This document shows positions 9,310 through 18,863 of a stretch of 20,000 nt of DNA, in pieces. Position 1 is the first letter of the stretch, and each line of letters opens with the position of its first letter. The notes beneath the pieces were generated by a model. The model was given only the letters and a program-made list of their open reading frames with translations. It ran no database searches and was not told the origin of the DNA. Source of the DNA: Stramonita haemastoma (Eukaryota; Mollusca; Gastropoda; Neogastropoda; Muricidae); assembly GCA_030674155.1 (NCBI GenBank), contig CM060334.1, positions 19,466,993 to 19,486,992 of the forward strand, in the 5' to 3' direction. The translations under genes and the position numbers were made by a program.

Positions 9310-9528
9310 CCGGACATTGAGGTGGACCCTCCACTTGATGGTGGTAGTGTGGATGACTTGACACTCGTAAGTGCCGGCGTCCTGCAGGCGAGCTTCCTTG
9401 ATGACCAGGTTCCAGTCCGTCAGACCACCGGGCCACTCCGCGTGCTCCAGGATCAGGTTCGAATCCTGCACCCAGGTGGTGGTGCCAATAGTCAGGAAAT
9501 GCTCGTAGCCGATCCGTCGCCATGATAC
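9310..9528 (-). CDS. Exon encoding the second half of an Ig domain, Dpr/zig-8-like
   Basis: This exon encodes part of a probable cell-surface Ig-superfamily protein. Reading down from 9528, the exon begins V-S-W (Trp 3 fits the core C-strand Trp of an Ig fold), then RRIGYEHFLTIGTTTWVQD, an E-strand TDWNLVIKEARLQ, and the F-strand signature DAGTYECQV (Cys at residue 56), ending WRVHLNVR. The WxLxI...DxGxYxCQV pattern and the preceding 'RR...LTIGTTTWVQD' loop resemble Dpr, zig-8 and lachesin-type proteins, which mediate neuronal recognition in other invertebrates. The B-strand Cys must be in an upstream exon, on plus beyond 9560 or outside the window. GC content and codon use differ clearly from the AT-rich surroundings. 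The acceptor is clear. The donor is not: I see no GTAAGT-type site after LNVR, only weak GT dinucleotides at 9314-9315 and 9301-9302. An alternative is that the reading frame runs on to a stop at 9145. Confidence 0.85.
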
Positions 9529-9560
9529 CTGAGACAGCCAAGAAAATTAAAAAATTAAAA
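9529..9560 (-). other. Splice acceptor of the Ig exon
   Basis: On the minus strand a T-rich tract 'TTTTTTAATTTTCT' leads to TGGCTGTCTCAG, with the AG at 9530-9529, and the exon starts GTATCATGG. The same frame hits a stop (TAA at 9549-9547) just upstream, so the coding part cannot continue far past this point. The TA-rich sequence to about 9610 beyond it fits an intron. Confidence 0.8.
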
Positions 9561-9648
9561 ATTTATTTATATTTATTCAATTTATCTATTTATTTACTTA
9601 TTTATTTGTTTTTTTGTTTGTGGTCTGGGTGCTATTTTTTTGTTTTTG

Positions 9649-9905
9649 GATGAGACGATAAAACCGAGGTCCCGTATGTGTGACACAAAAAAATTATTTA
9701 GCGCACGTTTAAGAACCCACGGCAAGAAGAGAGTTGTTCCCCTTGCTAAAAATTTGGTGTAGAAAAACGCCACTCTTGATTAGGGAAGAAAGATACAGTT
9801 TGCAGACAGGAAAAAAAGAAATAATGGGTAGCGCTGCTCTTGTGGCAACACGCTCTGCCTGGAAGAGTCGCCCGAATTTCACACAGAGAAATTTAAATTA
9901 GTGTA
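9649..9905 (+). repeat. SINE family C, headless copy
   Basis: In plus (sense) orientation it shows 'GGATGAGACGATAAAACCG', 'TAGCGCACGTTTAAGAACCC', 'ACGGCAAGAAGAG', 'GGGTAGCGCTGCTCTTGTGG' and 'CCCGAATTTCACACAGAGAA'. These are the reverse complements of the blocks in 17551..17971. The tRNA-like head is missing, as expected of a 5'-truncated insertion. Confidence 0.82.
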
Positions 9906-9988
9906 AAATGTTAAAGAAAAACAGTGTTTGATATTAATTCATTTATTTATTCATTCATTCATTTGTCTATTTACTTATTTATTCATTT

Positions 9989-10187
9989 ATACTACTTTAA
10001 GGCACGAGAGATTTCTCAGCTTGAAAAATTCGGGCTGCTCTCCCCAGGAGGAAAGGGTCGCCACAAGAGCAGCGCCACCCATTATTTTTTTTCCTATCTA
10101 TAACTGTATTTGTTTCACTTTCGAAGTGGCTTTTTCTATAGAATTTTGTCAGGGACAACTTCTCCTGTTGCCGTGGGTTCTTTTACG
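9989..10187 (-). repeat. SINE family C fragment, interrupted by SINE A
   Basis: The plus strand carries 'gagatttctcagcttgaaa', 'gggctgctctccccaggagg', 'gccacaagagcagcgccacc', 'cagggacaacttctcctgtt' and 'gccgtgggttcttttacg'. It then stops abruptly at 10187, where the tail of a SINE A copy begins. The interval 9906..9988 holds an ATTC/ATTT-rich tract. Confidence 0.82.
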
Positions 10188-10527
10188 CTTTAAATTTATT
10201 TTTTTAATCGAGGACAATGGAATAATTATTCATGTCCCTTTTTTACATCTAGTCCCGTGTGTGTGCAGGATTTAAAAATCTTGTCATCTGTTCACCGGCA
10301 CACAATGGCCTACACTTTCGAAAAGCGGAACTGGATTTAACGTGCGCGCAAGATGTTCTGCGTGCGTTCGCACAGGGGGCCTCGGATTACAGTCTCATCC
10401 GAAGACTTTGGTGAAGTGTGGAGTCAGCTAATGTTAACTCCAGGGGAAAAATTCCCTCGAACGGGAATCGAACCCGGGTGGTCAAATTGCGAGCGCAATG
10501 TTCTGACCACTAGGCTATCCCGTTCCC
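10188..10527 (-). repeat. SINE family A, complete copy with intact pol III boxes
   Basis: Read on minus from 10527, it has a perfect A box (TAGCCTAGTGG, 10507..10517) and a perfect B box (GGTTCGATTCC, 10464..10474), then 'GAGGGAATTTTTCCCCTGG', the central domain, and the tail with 'GGGACTAGATGTAAAAAA' and 'CCTCGATTAAAAAAATAAAT'. It is inserted within a family C element, so it is younger than that element. Among the A copies here it has the best-preserved promoter. Confidence 0.9.
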
Positions 10528-10541
10528 AGAGAGAAGGAGAG

Positions 10542-10610
<69 letters not shown>

Positions 10611-10712
10611 CAGAGACAGAGACGAGAGACAGAGAGACAGAGAGAACTCAACGTGACAGTGAGAGAGACACAGAGAGACAGACAGGACAGAGACGACAGA
10701 GACAGGAAGACA
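10528..10712. repeat. (GA)n / GACAGA purine-rich tract
   Basis: Clean GA lies at about 10545..10598, followed by GACAGA-type variants to 10712. It abuts the 5' head of the SINE A copy. Purines are on plus. Confidence 0.95.
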
Positions 10713-10762
10713 GTCATTCATTCACTAACCTTACAACAATACCCCCACCACCCAACTCCCCT

Positions 10763-10955
10763 CTGCCCCCCCCCACACACATACATCCTCCTCACCCCCC
10801 CCCCCCCCCCTAAATCCTGGTCCTTTTCTGGTAACATTTTTCGTTGCTACATATTTCAACAGCAGGCATAAAATGCTGGCTGGGTATCTCTCTTCCCCTC
10901 CCTCCCCTCCACGGGTGTCCCCCCCCCCTTCCCCCTCCCCACCCCCCCCTACTGT
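10763..10955. repeat. C-rich low-complexity region with poly-C runs
   Basis: Poly-C runs lie near 10768..10775, 10795..10810 and 10920..10950, separated by short mixed sequence. This is low complexity and carries no coding signal. The following 10956..11149 is ordinary sequence in which I recognise nothing. Confidence 0.85.
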
Positions 10956-11149
10956 GCCAGCAACCTTTCAGACTTGTCATGGACAACATTTAGAGGCCTT
11001 TTTTTTCTGTTCTCTTTTCCTGATTGATGGGTTTTTGCCTGTTGAATGTTTGATGATGACCGTGGTCTTTCATTCTTCCGCTCTCGATCCTGTCTTCCAA
11101 AGGGTGTGTACATAGTGCACCGAAATGTCACTTTGGGTGGTGGCCACAC

Positions 11150-11317
11150 TGAGAGAGAGGGGCAGGGAGGTGAGTGAGTGAGGGAGGGAGGAGAGAGGAG
11201 GGAAGGGGAGGGAGAGAGGGTAGGGAAGGGGGGAGGAGAGGAGAAGGAGATAGGGAGGGAGGGAGGGGGGAGAAGAGAGAGGGGGAATGGGGGGAGAGAG
11301 AGGGAGAGAAAGAAGAG

Positions 11318-11355
<38 letters not shown>

Positions 11356-11520
11356 AGAGAGAGGAGGAGAGAGAGAAGGGGAGAGAGGAGAGAGAGAGAG
11401 AGAGAGAGAGGAGAGGGAGAGATAGAGAGGGGAGAGAGGGAGAGAGAGGGAGGGAGAGGGAGGAGAGAGAGAGAGAGAAGGGCAGGGAGAGGAGAGGTAG
11501 AGGAGAGAGAGTGGGGGGAA
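11150..11520. repeat. G/GA-rich polypurine region
   Basis: These are about 370 bases nearly free of C and T on plus, mixing (GA)n with GGGAGG and GGAGAG units. The highly charged open frames here are repeat translations. GGG clusters make G-quadruplex or triplex structures plausible. Confidence 0.95.
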
Positions 11521-12275
11521 AGCTATTTCAGCTAGTTAAAAATGTTGTAGCGACAAAGCCAGAAAAAGCCTGTATTGCTATGATTTACCTGGTCAGCAGA
11601 AAACAACGACTTTAAAAAATGAGATATCTGCCTCGAGATTTATGACTTCATGGCTCCAATGATCATAAACGGTTGGATTGGCTCCACCAAAGACCCCAAA
11701 CAGTGTAAGAAAATTTGATCTGACGAGACATAAACATTACACATAGAACTATTCACACATAAAACAGATTTCGGGAATCCACTCTAAAATGTCAACAATT
11801 TCCCACTTTCTTTAAGAAACCCAGAGCAAAAACATCCACACCCAAGCAGGATCCAACAAGTCACCTGCAGCGAATCGTCACTGCACTGTAGCCAAAACAT
11901 CCATCACATGTAAACTGATACACCCAGGTCCTTGCAAACGTGCACACCCCTGCACTCTACCTCTCCCTCTCCCTCCCCCTACTTTAATCGAAACAGTAGA
12001 AGTGGGGGAGGGGGGGGGTGTAAACGGAGGGAGGGTTCTGCCACAGCAGCTGTCGAAGTTTCCTGATTTTAATGGCTATCGACATACAGGATCCTTCTTG
12101 TCTGAAGAGAGTCATGGCGTGTTGAGTGTCAGCGGTAATGGCCTGGTTTCAGGGCCCAGTCTTTTCCCCAGCGGCTGACAGGGCCCAGGAAATGGCAGTC
12201 CTGCAGGTTCTGGGGACGGTTGGGGAAGGTCACGGAATTTGTAGTTCTTACTCTCTTTGGTGTTGAGTTGGCGGG
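11521..12275. other. Unassigned moderate-complexity sequence
   Basis: This stretch is not a simple repeat, and 12030..12260 has higher GC and balanced composition. On the minus strand a short open stretch reads NLQDCHFLGPVSRWGKDW before a stop at about 12130. I do not recognise it as a protein family, and other frames are also briefly open. It could be an exon or UTR, an old retroposon, or single-copy intron. Neither splice sites nor homology are convincing. Confidence 0.35.
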
Positions 12276-12336
12276 GGGGGGGAGAAGAGAGGGAAGGGGG
12301 GAGGGAGAGGGAGAGGGAGGGAGAGAGAGAGAGGAG

Positions 12337-12367
<31 letters not shown>

Positions 12368-12370
12368 GGG
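12276..12370. repeat. G/GA-rich polypurine tract
   Basis: GGGGGG, GGGAGG and (GA)n units end in an uninterrupted G run (about 12357..12371) that touches a GGCAA pentamer repeat. Purines are on plus. Confidence 0.93.
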
Positions 12371-12482
12371 GCAAGGCAAGGCAAGGCAAGGCAAGGCAAA
12401 TTCTTTTATTTTGAGAGGATAATGAATAAGCACTCGTGTTTTTTTTTACATCCAGTCCCCGCCCTCATCAGGTGTAAGATCA
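12371..12482 (-). repeat. Retroposon 3' tail with (TTGCC)n terminus, copy 1
   Basis: In minus sense the fragment contains 'GGGCGGGGACTGGATGTAA', 'GAGTGCTTATTCATTATCCT', 'AAAATAAAAGAATTTGCC' and then TTGCC pentamers (12371..12397). The last ~60 bases match the tail of SINE A, but the sequence upstream of 'GGACTGG' ('CTGATGAGGGCGG') does not. It is therefore a different element, possibly the 3' end of a LINE that supplied the SINE A tail. Confidence 0.7.
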
Positions 12483-12557
12483 AGATAAAAACACTAACAA
12501 CAAAAATGATGATCTAAATACCAACAGCAAGAAACCATACCAGTTAGCAAACAACAA

Positions 12558-12770
<213 letters not shown>

Positions 12771-12955
12771 GATACTAAACAGTAAAACTATATGCAGTAC
12801 CAAACAACATAAAGGAATAAGGACATTATACATAATAAGATAATAAAAATGCACACTTTCAGAAGACGAAAATCAGAAGCCACAATAAAATGATTTTGAT
12901 TATAAAAGAAAAAGAGAAGCGTTAATAGATAAAGAGCAACCAAAGAAACATAATG

Positions 12956-13206
<251 letters not shown>

Positions 13207-14135
13207 AGTTTTAAAATTTTTTTTTTTAAGGATTCTGTATCTGTTAACGACAGGAGATTGATTGCTCTATTGGGGAGCTGGATACACATTCCTCTGGTCA
13301 CCTGTTCCTGTCTTTTTTCCTGAAGCCATGTTTTTTCCCCCACACCAGTGCCTATACGCCAATTCTAACATCTCTGTTCTCTTCTCCTTTCCAGCATGTC
13401 CTTTTTATTTTCCTCTCCACCGTTTGATGCAGTGTTTCAATTTCAGTCCATAGAGGCGCAATCAGCATCTCTTTCACTAGAAGATTTAACGTCTTCCTCT
13501 TTCCGCATGTTTTTGGACTCTAGGGAAATTGCGGCAATCTGGCGTTCTCAATGTCGGCATCCGAATTTCAGAAAGGGAACAATTTTTGGTCTTCACAGCA
13601 GCTGACAAAAAGGTTCATCGACTCTGCCTCTGATCGTATTTGAAAACATTCTGACGAATCTGGAGGTCATTGTAGTCTTTTGGGAGGTTTGTGGGCAATC
13701 TCTATGTTTGTCTGTCATGTTCGAGGATGACCCCCAAAACAGCAGAGGAGGCAGCTGCTGTCCCGGAAACTGGGCAGAAATTTGATAATAGTGGAGAAGC
13801 CTTACCCACAGTACATCCCAACTCTTTTGGCCAAGAGGGCATAAGAGCAGTCAGCATTGGAGACTTTCTCCAAAGGCCAACTAGCCCCCTGGGCTGAAGC
13901 ACATAAGGACTGTGCAAGTCAAGCCTCCTAGTCAGAGAGTCATAGTCGATCACTAAAAAAACTAAGCTGTGAAGTGGAATTCCATGAGTGGGAAAGAAAG
14001 CCACTGATCATATAGCCACTCACTTTGCTGTTGCCCCCAGCGTCAATGGTTTAATCAAGAACTGTGATAAAGCCCAGGCGCTGAAGGCATTGTGTAGTCT
14101 CACTGCAATCTCCCTGCCTATCAGAGTGCATCAGT
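13207..14135. other. Unassigned complex sequence
   Basis: This is about 900 bases of ordinary complexity with no microsatellite and no match to the SINE families here. Short open frames exist on both strands (for example 13691..13897 plus and 13702..14004 minus), but none shows a domain I recognise and frames change often. The sequence between 13690 and 14120 has balanced base composition and could be a decayed transposon or a non-coding exon. I make no functional call. Confidence 0.35.
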
Positions 14136-14409
14136 GAACGGGATAGGAGAGCTCAGTGGTCAGAGCACTTGGTCTCCTTAAGCAAAGTCTAGGCAGCGTT
14201 GCCTCACGGGGTGCGTGACCATTCGTGCACCTTGACTTCAGTACAGTCCCCCAGTTTACCCAGCTGTAAATTGGGTACCTGCCTTTTTTAGGGTTAGGGA
14301 AGGTACAGCAGCAGCGAGGGAGAAAAGATGGGCGCCGTTCTCAATATGCTGTCCCCCAAAAGAAACTGAGGTCTCTGACACCTTGCTCTCCAACGATCAC
14401 ATGGGTTAT
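14136..14409 (+). repeat. SINE family B, only plus-strand copy
   Basis: In sense orientation it begins GAACGGGATAGGAGAGCTCAGTGG. Here an extra ~5 bases split the usual A-box region. The body has 'CAGTACAGTCCCCCAGTTTA', 'CCCAGCTGTAAATTGGGTAC', 'AGGGAAGGTACAGCAGC' and 'GATGGGCGCCG'. The 5S-like block is heavily altered ('cacggggtgcgtgacc'), so the promoter is probably inactive. Confidence 0.85.
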
Positions 14410-14559
14410 GAATCGCCATTACTTTTTAACGATAATATATTTTCTTTTTACTGTTTTCATCAAGTACATGGAGCCAGCTTGAACCTGGCACAGAAAGCCA
14501 CTGTCATCCCAAGTGGAATTCTATTTCAAGGTTTCGCTCTATTTTACCCTGCAGCGACA

Positions 14560-14632
14560 TCTTTTTGTCACAACAGATTAATTTTCTTTGCCTGAAATTT
14601 AGCCCGCTCTCCCCCCATCCCAAGAGAACACA
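14560..14632 (-). repeat. SINE family C short 3' fragment
   Basis: The plus strand reads 'tttttgtcacaacagatta', 'tttgcctgaaatttagccc' and 'gctctcccccca', matching the 3' end of family C as seen at 17560..17620. The surrounding 14410..14780 shows nothing else I can name. Confidence 0.6.
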
Positions 14633-14781
14633 TCCCTAGAGGAGTGTGTCAGGAACAAGTCAAAAGTTAAAAGAATAGAGCATGAAGTTAATTGACAGTT
14701 GTCTTATACAACGTGTTTTAACCATGGGTTTATTTCATCAAATGGGTGCGCATGTGTGCGGACGTGCCCACTCTGTGTGTA

Positions 14782-14885
14782 AGTGTGTGTGTGTGTGTGT
14801 CAATCAATCAATCAATCAAATTTTTATTTCCAGATGGTACATTGAGTAAGCAGCGATCTGCTTTTTTCCATCAAGCCATCTATCT
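14782..14885 (-). repeat. Short (TG)n and a retroposon-like 3' end with (TTGA)n terminus
   Basis: A short TG run (14782..14799) is followed by CAAT repeats. In minus sense the order is 'GATGGAAAAAAGCAGATCG', 'TGCTTACTCAATG', 'GAAATAAAAATTTG' and then TTGA repeats. The layout resembles the tails at 12371 and 12664 (GATG...AAAAAAGCA...TGCTTA...AATAAAA plus a short terminal repeat), but with a different repeat unit. It may be the end of a related LINE. The following 14886..15230 is an A-rich low-complexity stretch. Confidence 0.45.
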
Positions 14886-15234
14886 AAAGAAAAGAAAAGA
14901 AAAAAATCAAAACAATAGCAAAAATCAAATCCTAAACAAAACAAAAAACCAACAAAAAACAAGTAGAAAATCCCTAGCAAACAAAAAAAAACCAACGAAA
15001 GAAAGAAAAGGGGAAAAAGCAAACAAACAATTAAAACAACAACAACAAACATTTCACCAACATTAACTTGCTAACATGATTTCAACAACTTTAAAATAAA
15101 CTATGCCTATAAATAATACAAGCAACTACTATAACAACAACCAAAAGAGAAAATAAAATAAATAAAATAAATTAAAAAAAAAATAAATTTTTTTTTAAAA
15201 ATCTACTCGAAAGCCATACACACATATGCACATA

Positions 15235-15246
15235 CACCCACACACC

Positions 15247-15329
<83 letters not shown>

Positions 15330-15335
15330 CCGTGC

Positions 15336-15413
<78 letters not shown>

Positions 15414-15519
15414 TTTGCGCTCTTCCACTCAGCTCGTATACTCGTAGGTACATGCACACATTTAAAGTCTTTTTTAAAAAATCATATAGTGTCAAAAAAA
15501 AACCCAACAAAAAAACACA

Positions 15520-15586
<67 letters not shown>
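15235..15586. repeat. Three (CA)n arrays
   Basis: CA arrays lie at about 15248..15328, 15340..15411 and 15525..15586. Two are separated only by 'cccgtgcatct'. The third lies inside the first unit of the A-rich tandem repeat described next. The histidine/threonine and cysteine/valine open frames are repeat translations. Confidence 0.97.
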
Positions 15587-15587
<1 letters not shown>

Positions 15588-15675
15588 AGCTTATATCAAT
15601 TACAATGTAACCAAAAAACATTAAGACTTAATAATAATAATAATAATAATAATAGTAATAATAATAATAATAATA

Positions 15676-15722
<47 letters not shown>

Positions 15723-16775
15723 CAAATTTTTAAAAAAATGAATAAATACAACAACAACAACAAAAAATTTTCAAAATAAATAAGTAAAATAATAAAAAAT
15801 CTATAAGCAATTTATGTCAAATTACAATATCTCTATACTTCAATTCATACTTTATATTTTTAAAAGAAGATAAGGAAAAAACAACAAACACAACGATACC
15901 TTATGATAATACCCATCATCACTGAGAGGAAATAACATATACGCTAACAAACATACAATGAAACAAAAGAAAAACAAAAACAAACAAACAAACAAAAAAC
16001 ACATAAAAACACACCAAAAAACAAACAATCAAACCAAAACATCAAAAAACCAATCCACACGGATTATATATTAGAAGGAAGAAAAGAAAAAACAACTAAA
16101 GCAACAATACCATATGATAATACCCATCACCACTGAGTGGAATAACATAACAAACATATGGGCATGCACACATTAAAAAAAAAAAATAATAATCATATGG
16201 TGTCAAACAGCTTATATCAATACAATGTCACCAACCATTATTTAAGACTTTAAAAAAAACAAAAAAAAAAAAAACACACCAAAAAACAAACAATCAGACC
16301 AAAACATCAAAAAACCAATCCACACGGATTATATATTAGAAGGAAAGAAAAGAAAAAACAACTAAAGCAACAATACCATATGATAATACCCATCACCACT
16401 GAGTGGAATAACATAACAAACATATGGGCATGCACACATTTAAATTTTTTTTTTTTTAAATCATATGGTGTCAACAGCTTATATCAATACAATGTCACCA
16501 ACCATTATTTAAGACTTAAAAATAATAAAAAAAATGAAAAAAAAAAAAAAAAAAAAATTTAAAAATCCATGAAATGTCAATAAGCAACTTATGTCAGATT
16601 ACATTATCTCCACACTTCAATTCATACTTATGTTATGAGGAAGAAAAGAAAAAACAAAACAAAACAAAACAAACAAACAATAAAACAAAAATAAAACCCC
16701 GAAAAACAAACGCAACAATACATATGATAATACCAATCTCCACTGAGAGGAAATAACATATACACTAACAAACAT
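15445..16775. repeat. A-rich tandem repeat, unit ~266 bp with expanded end units
   Basis: The best unit is 16160..16425, repeated from 16426, starting 'gggcatgcacacatt' with a period of 266. Each unit contains 'cttatatcaatacaatgtca', 'taagactt', 'acaactaaagcaacaatacc' and 'tatgataatacccatcacca' followed by 'ctgag.gg'. The stretch 16041..16172 repeats almost exactly at 16307..16437. The outer units (15445..15958 and 16426..16775) carry extra sequence, including 'ttatgtcaaattacaatatc' / 'ttatgtcagattacattatc', and the first is expanded by a (CA)n and a (TAA)n array (15630..15720). About four units in all. I do not recognise the family. Confidence 0.85.
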
Positions 16776-17335
<560 letters not shown>

Positions 17336-17550
17336 AGAGGGAAGACACAGAGACACTGAAAGGCAGAGAAAGAGACAAGAGACAGGTAACCTTTAGAAGC
17401 AAACGCAAACAGATTTTAAAAGCATAAATCAGCAAACCTCTTACAGCGTCCACAAATAGCAGTAGACATTTATCTAGTTCCTGTCAGTAATATTTTAGTC
17501 TACAGTTCACAAAATAAATGCCAACACTTTGTTTTATTATTTCATTTTAT

Positions 17551-17971
17551 TTTTATACCACTTTATGTCACAGCAGATTTCTCTGCGTGAAATTCGGCCT
17601 GCTCTCCACGGGGAGAGCCCGTCGCTACAAGTGCAGCGCCACCCATTATTATTTTTTCTTTTACCTGTCTGCAACTGTAATTTGTTTTCCTATCAGAGTG
17701 GCTTTTTTCCTACAGAATTTTACCAGGGACAACCCTCTTGTTGCCGTGGGTTCTTTAACGTGCGCTAAAAAAAAGGATGTGTAACACACGGGGCTTCGGT
17801 TTATCGAATCATCCAAAAGACTAGCACCCAGACCATCACTCATGGTCTAATGGATGGGGGGGGGGGGGGAGGGGTAAAGTTTGGGGCCCAAACCGGATTC
17901 GAACCACCGCACACTTCCGACCAGGACTTTTCGCTGTCTAGGCAGTCGCGTTACCTCTAGAGCACCGATCC
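17551..17971 (-). repeat. SINE family C, most complete copy
   Basis: In minus sense the element starts at about 17971 with GGATCGGTGCTCTAGAGG, has a tRNA-like head with a perfect B box, then 'TTTTGGATGATTCGATAAAC', 'GAAGCCCCGTGTG', 'TTAGCGCACGTTAAAGAACC', 'CACGGCAACAAGAGGGTTGT', 'AATTCTGTAGG', 'GGGTGGCGCTGCACTTGTAG', 'GGAGAGCAGGCCGAATTTCA' and 'AGAAATCTGCTGTGACATAA', ending near 17551. A poly-G run at about 17856..17870 (plus) interrupts the head-to-core junction. At about 420 bases it is the longest C copy here and serves to define the family. Confidence 0.9.
17895..17964 (-). promoter_or_regulatory. Internal pol III promoter of SINE C
   Basis: The B box GGTTCGAATCC lies at 17895..17905 on minus and matches the tRNA consensus exactly. 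The A-box-like TGCTCTAGAGG lies at 17954..17964 on minus. Their spacing fits a tRNA-derived promoter, here with a slightly long variable region. Confidence 0.8.
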
Positions 17972-18130
17972 TTTTTACTACACAGTCTCTCCCACGCCAC
18001 CCTCCCTTTTTACCAAACCCCAAATGTGCAAGATCTCATCCACTGTGTACACAGCACAGAACAGCATCAACAAGCTCTACTGCCTCTCCAATGCCAATGC
18101 TTTTTCTGTGGCCTGGAAGATTTACACAGC

Positions 18131-18162
18131 TGAGAGAGAGGGGGGAGAGAGAGAGAGAGAGA

Positions 18163-18232
<70 letters not shown>

Positions 18233-18249
18233 AGAGAGAGAGAGAGAAA
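18131..18249. repeat. (GA)n microsatellite
   Basis: This purine array on plus has short G-rich interruptions at both ends. The preceding 17972..18130 is complex sequence with a short open frame (MCKISSTVYTAQNSINKLYC and onward) that I cannot place in any family. Confidence 0.97.
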
Positions 18250-18604
18250 GCCAGGAACGAAAAATGGCATCTGCTCCACTTACACTTGTGAAAAGCTCAG
18301 CCAAGTACATATTCAATGTTTCAATATCTAAATTCTGTACTTCTCTTCCCTCTTGTACCAAGTTATTTCTCCTCCCTCCCACTATGTCAGAAATCTAGGT
18401 TTGGGTTTTGACAAAAGACCCATCAAGTTTGATGTAAACAGGCATCACCAAGAGCATGTGAAGAATATCTTCATACCCGTTTCTGGTCGGCTGCTTTCAT
18501 TAAAGTTTTGGCTTTTTTTTCTCAGCAACTTTCTTCGCATGTTGTGTCCACTTTTTGTCCATTAAAATAAAAAAAAAGATTCCTGCAGCTGAAAAACGTC
18601 AATC
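18250..18604. other. Unassigned single-copy-looking sequence
   Basis: This is ordinary AT-rich sequence of moderate complexity. No SINE module, exon signature or RNA gene is recognised. Confidence 0.5.
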
Positions 18605-18609
18605 ATGCA

Positions 18610-18749
18610 CAGGAGAGGAGAGAGAGGGGGGGGGGGGGAAAGAGAGAGATAGAGAGAGGGAGAGAGGGAGGGAGAGAGAGAGAGAGGGAGGGAGAGAGAG
18701 TGGGGAGGGGGAAGTGAGAGAGGGAGAGAGGGAGAGAAGAGAGAGGGGA
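18610..18749. repeat. G/GA-rich polypurine tract
   Basis: GAGAGG, GGGAGG and a G run (about 18627..18638) are on the plus strand, as in all other GA tracts of the window. Confidence 0.95.
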
Positions 18750-18781
18750 GAGCACACACAAAGTATTTTATCATTATAGTA

Positions 18782-18862
18782 TCTTTTTTCTACAGAATTT
18801 TGCCAGGGACAACACTCTTGTTGCCCTGGGTTCTTTTACGTGCGCCAATTAATGATGTGTAA
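18782..18862 (-). repeat. SINE family C internal fragment
   Basis: The plus strand reads 'tttttctacagaattttgcc', 'agggacaacactcttgttgc' and 'cctgggttcttttacgtgcg', equal to the middle of family C. It ends where the tail of a SINE B copy begins. Confidence 0.8.
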
Positions 18863-18863
18863 G

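Noticed and set aside
11174..11615. Arg/Glu/Gly-rich proteins in the GA region
   Set aside because: Three overlapping frames give charged low-complexity peptides from (GA)n and GGGAGG repeats.
15445..16775. CRISPR-like array
   Set aside because: Whole ~266-base units repeat without distinct spacers, and the window is eukaryotic.
18024..18130. Possible exon (MCKISSTVYTAQNSINKLYC...)
   Set aside because: The frame runs directly into a GA array, has no recognisable domain and lacks convincing splice sites.
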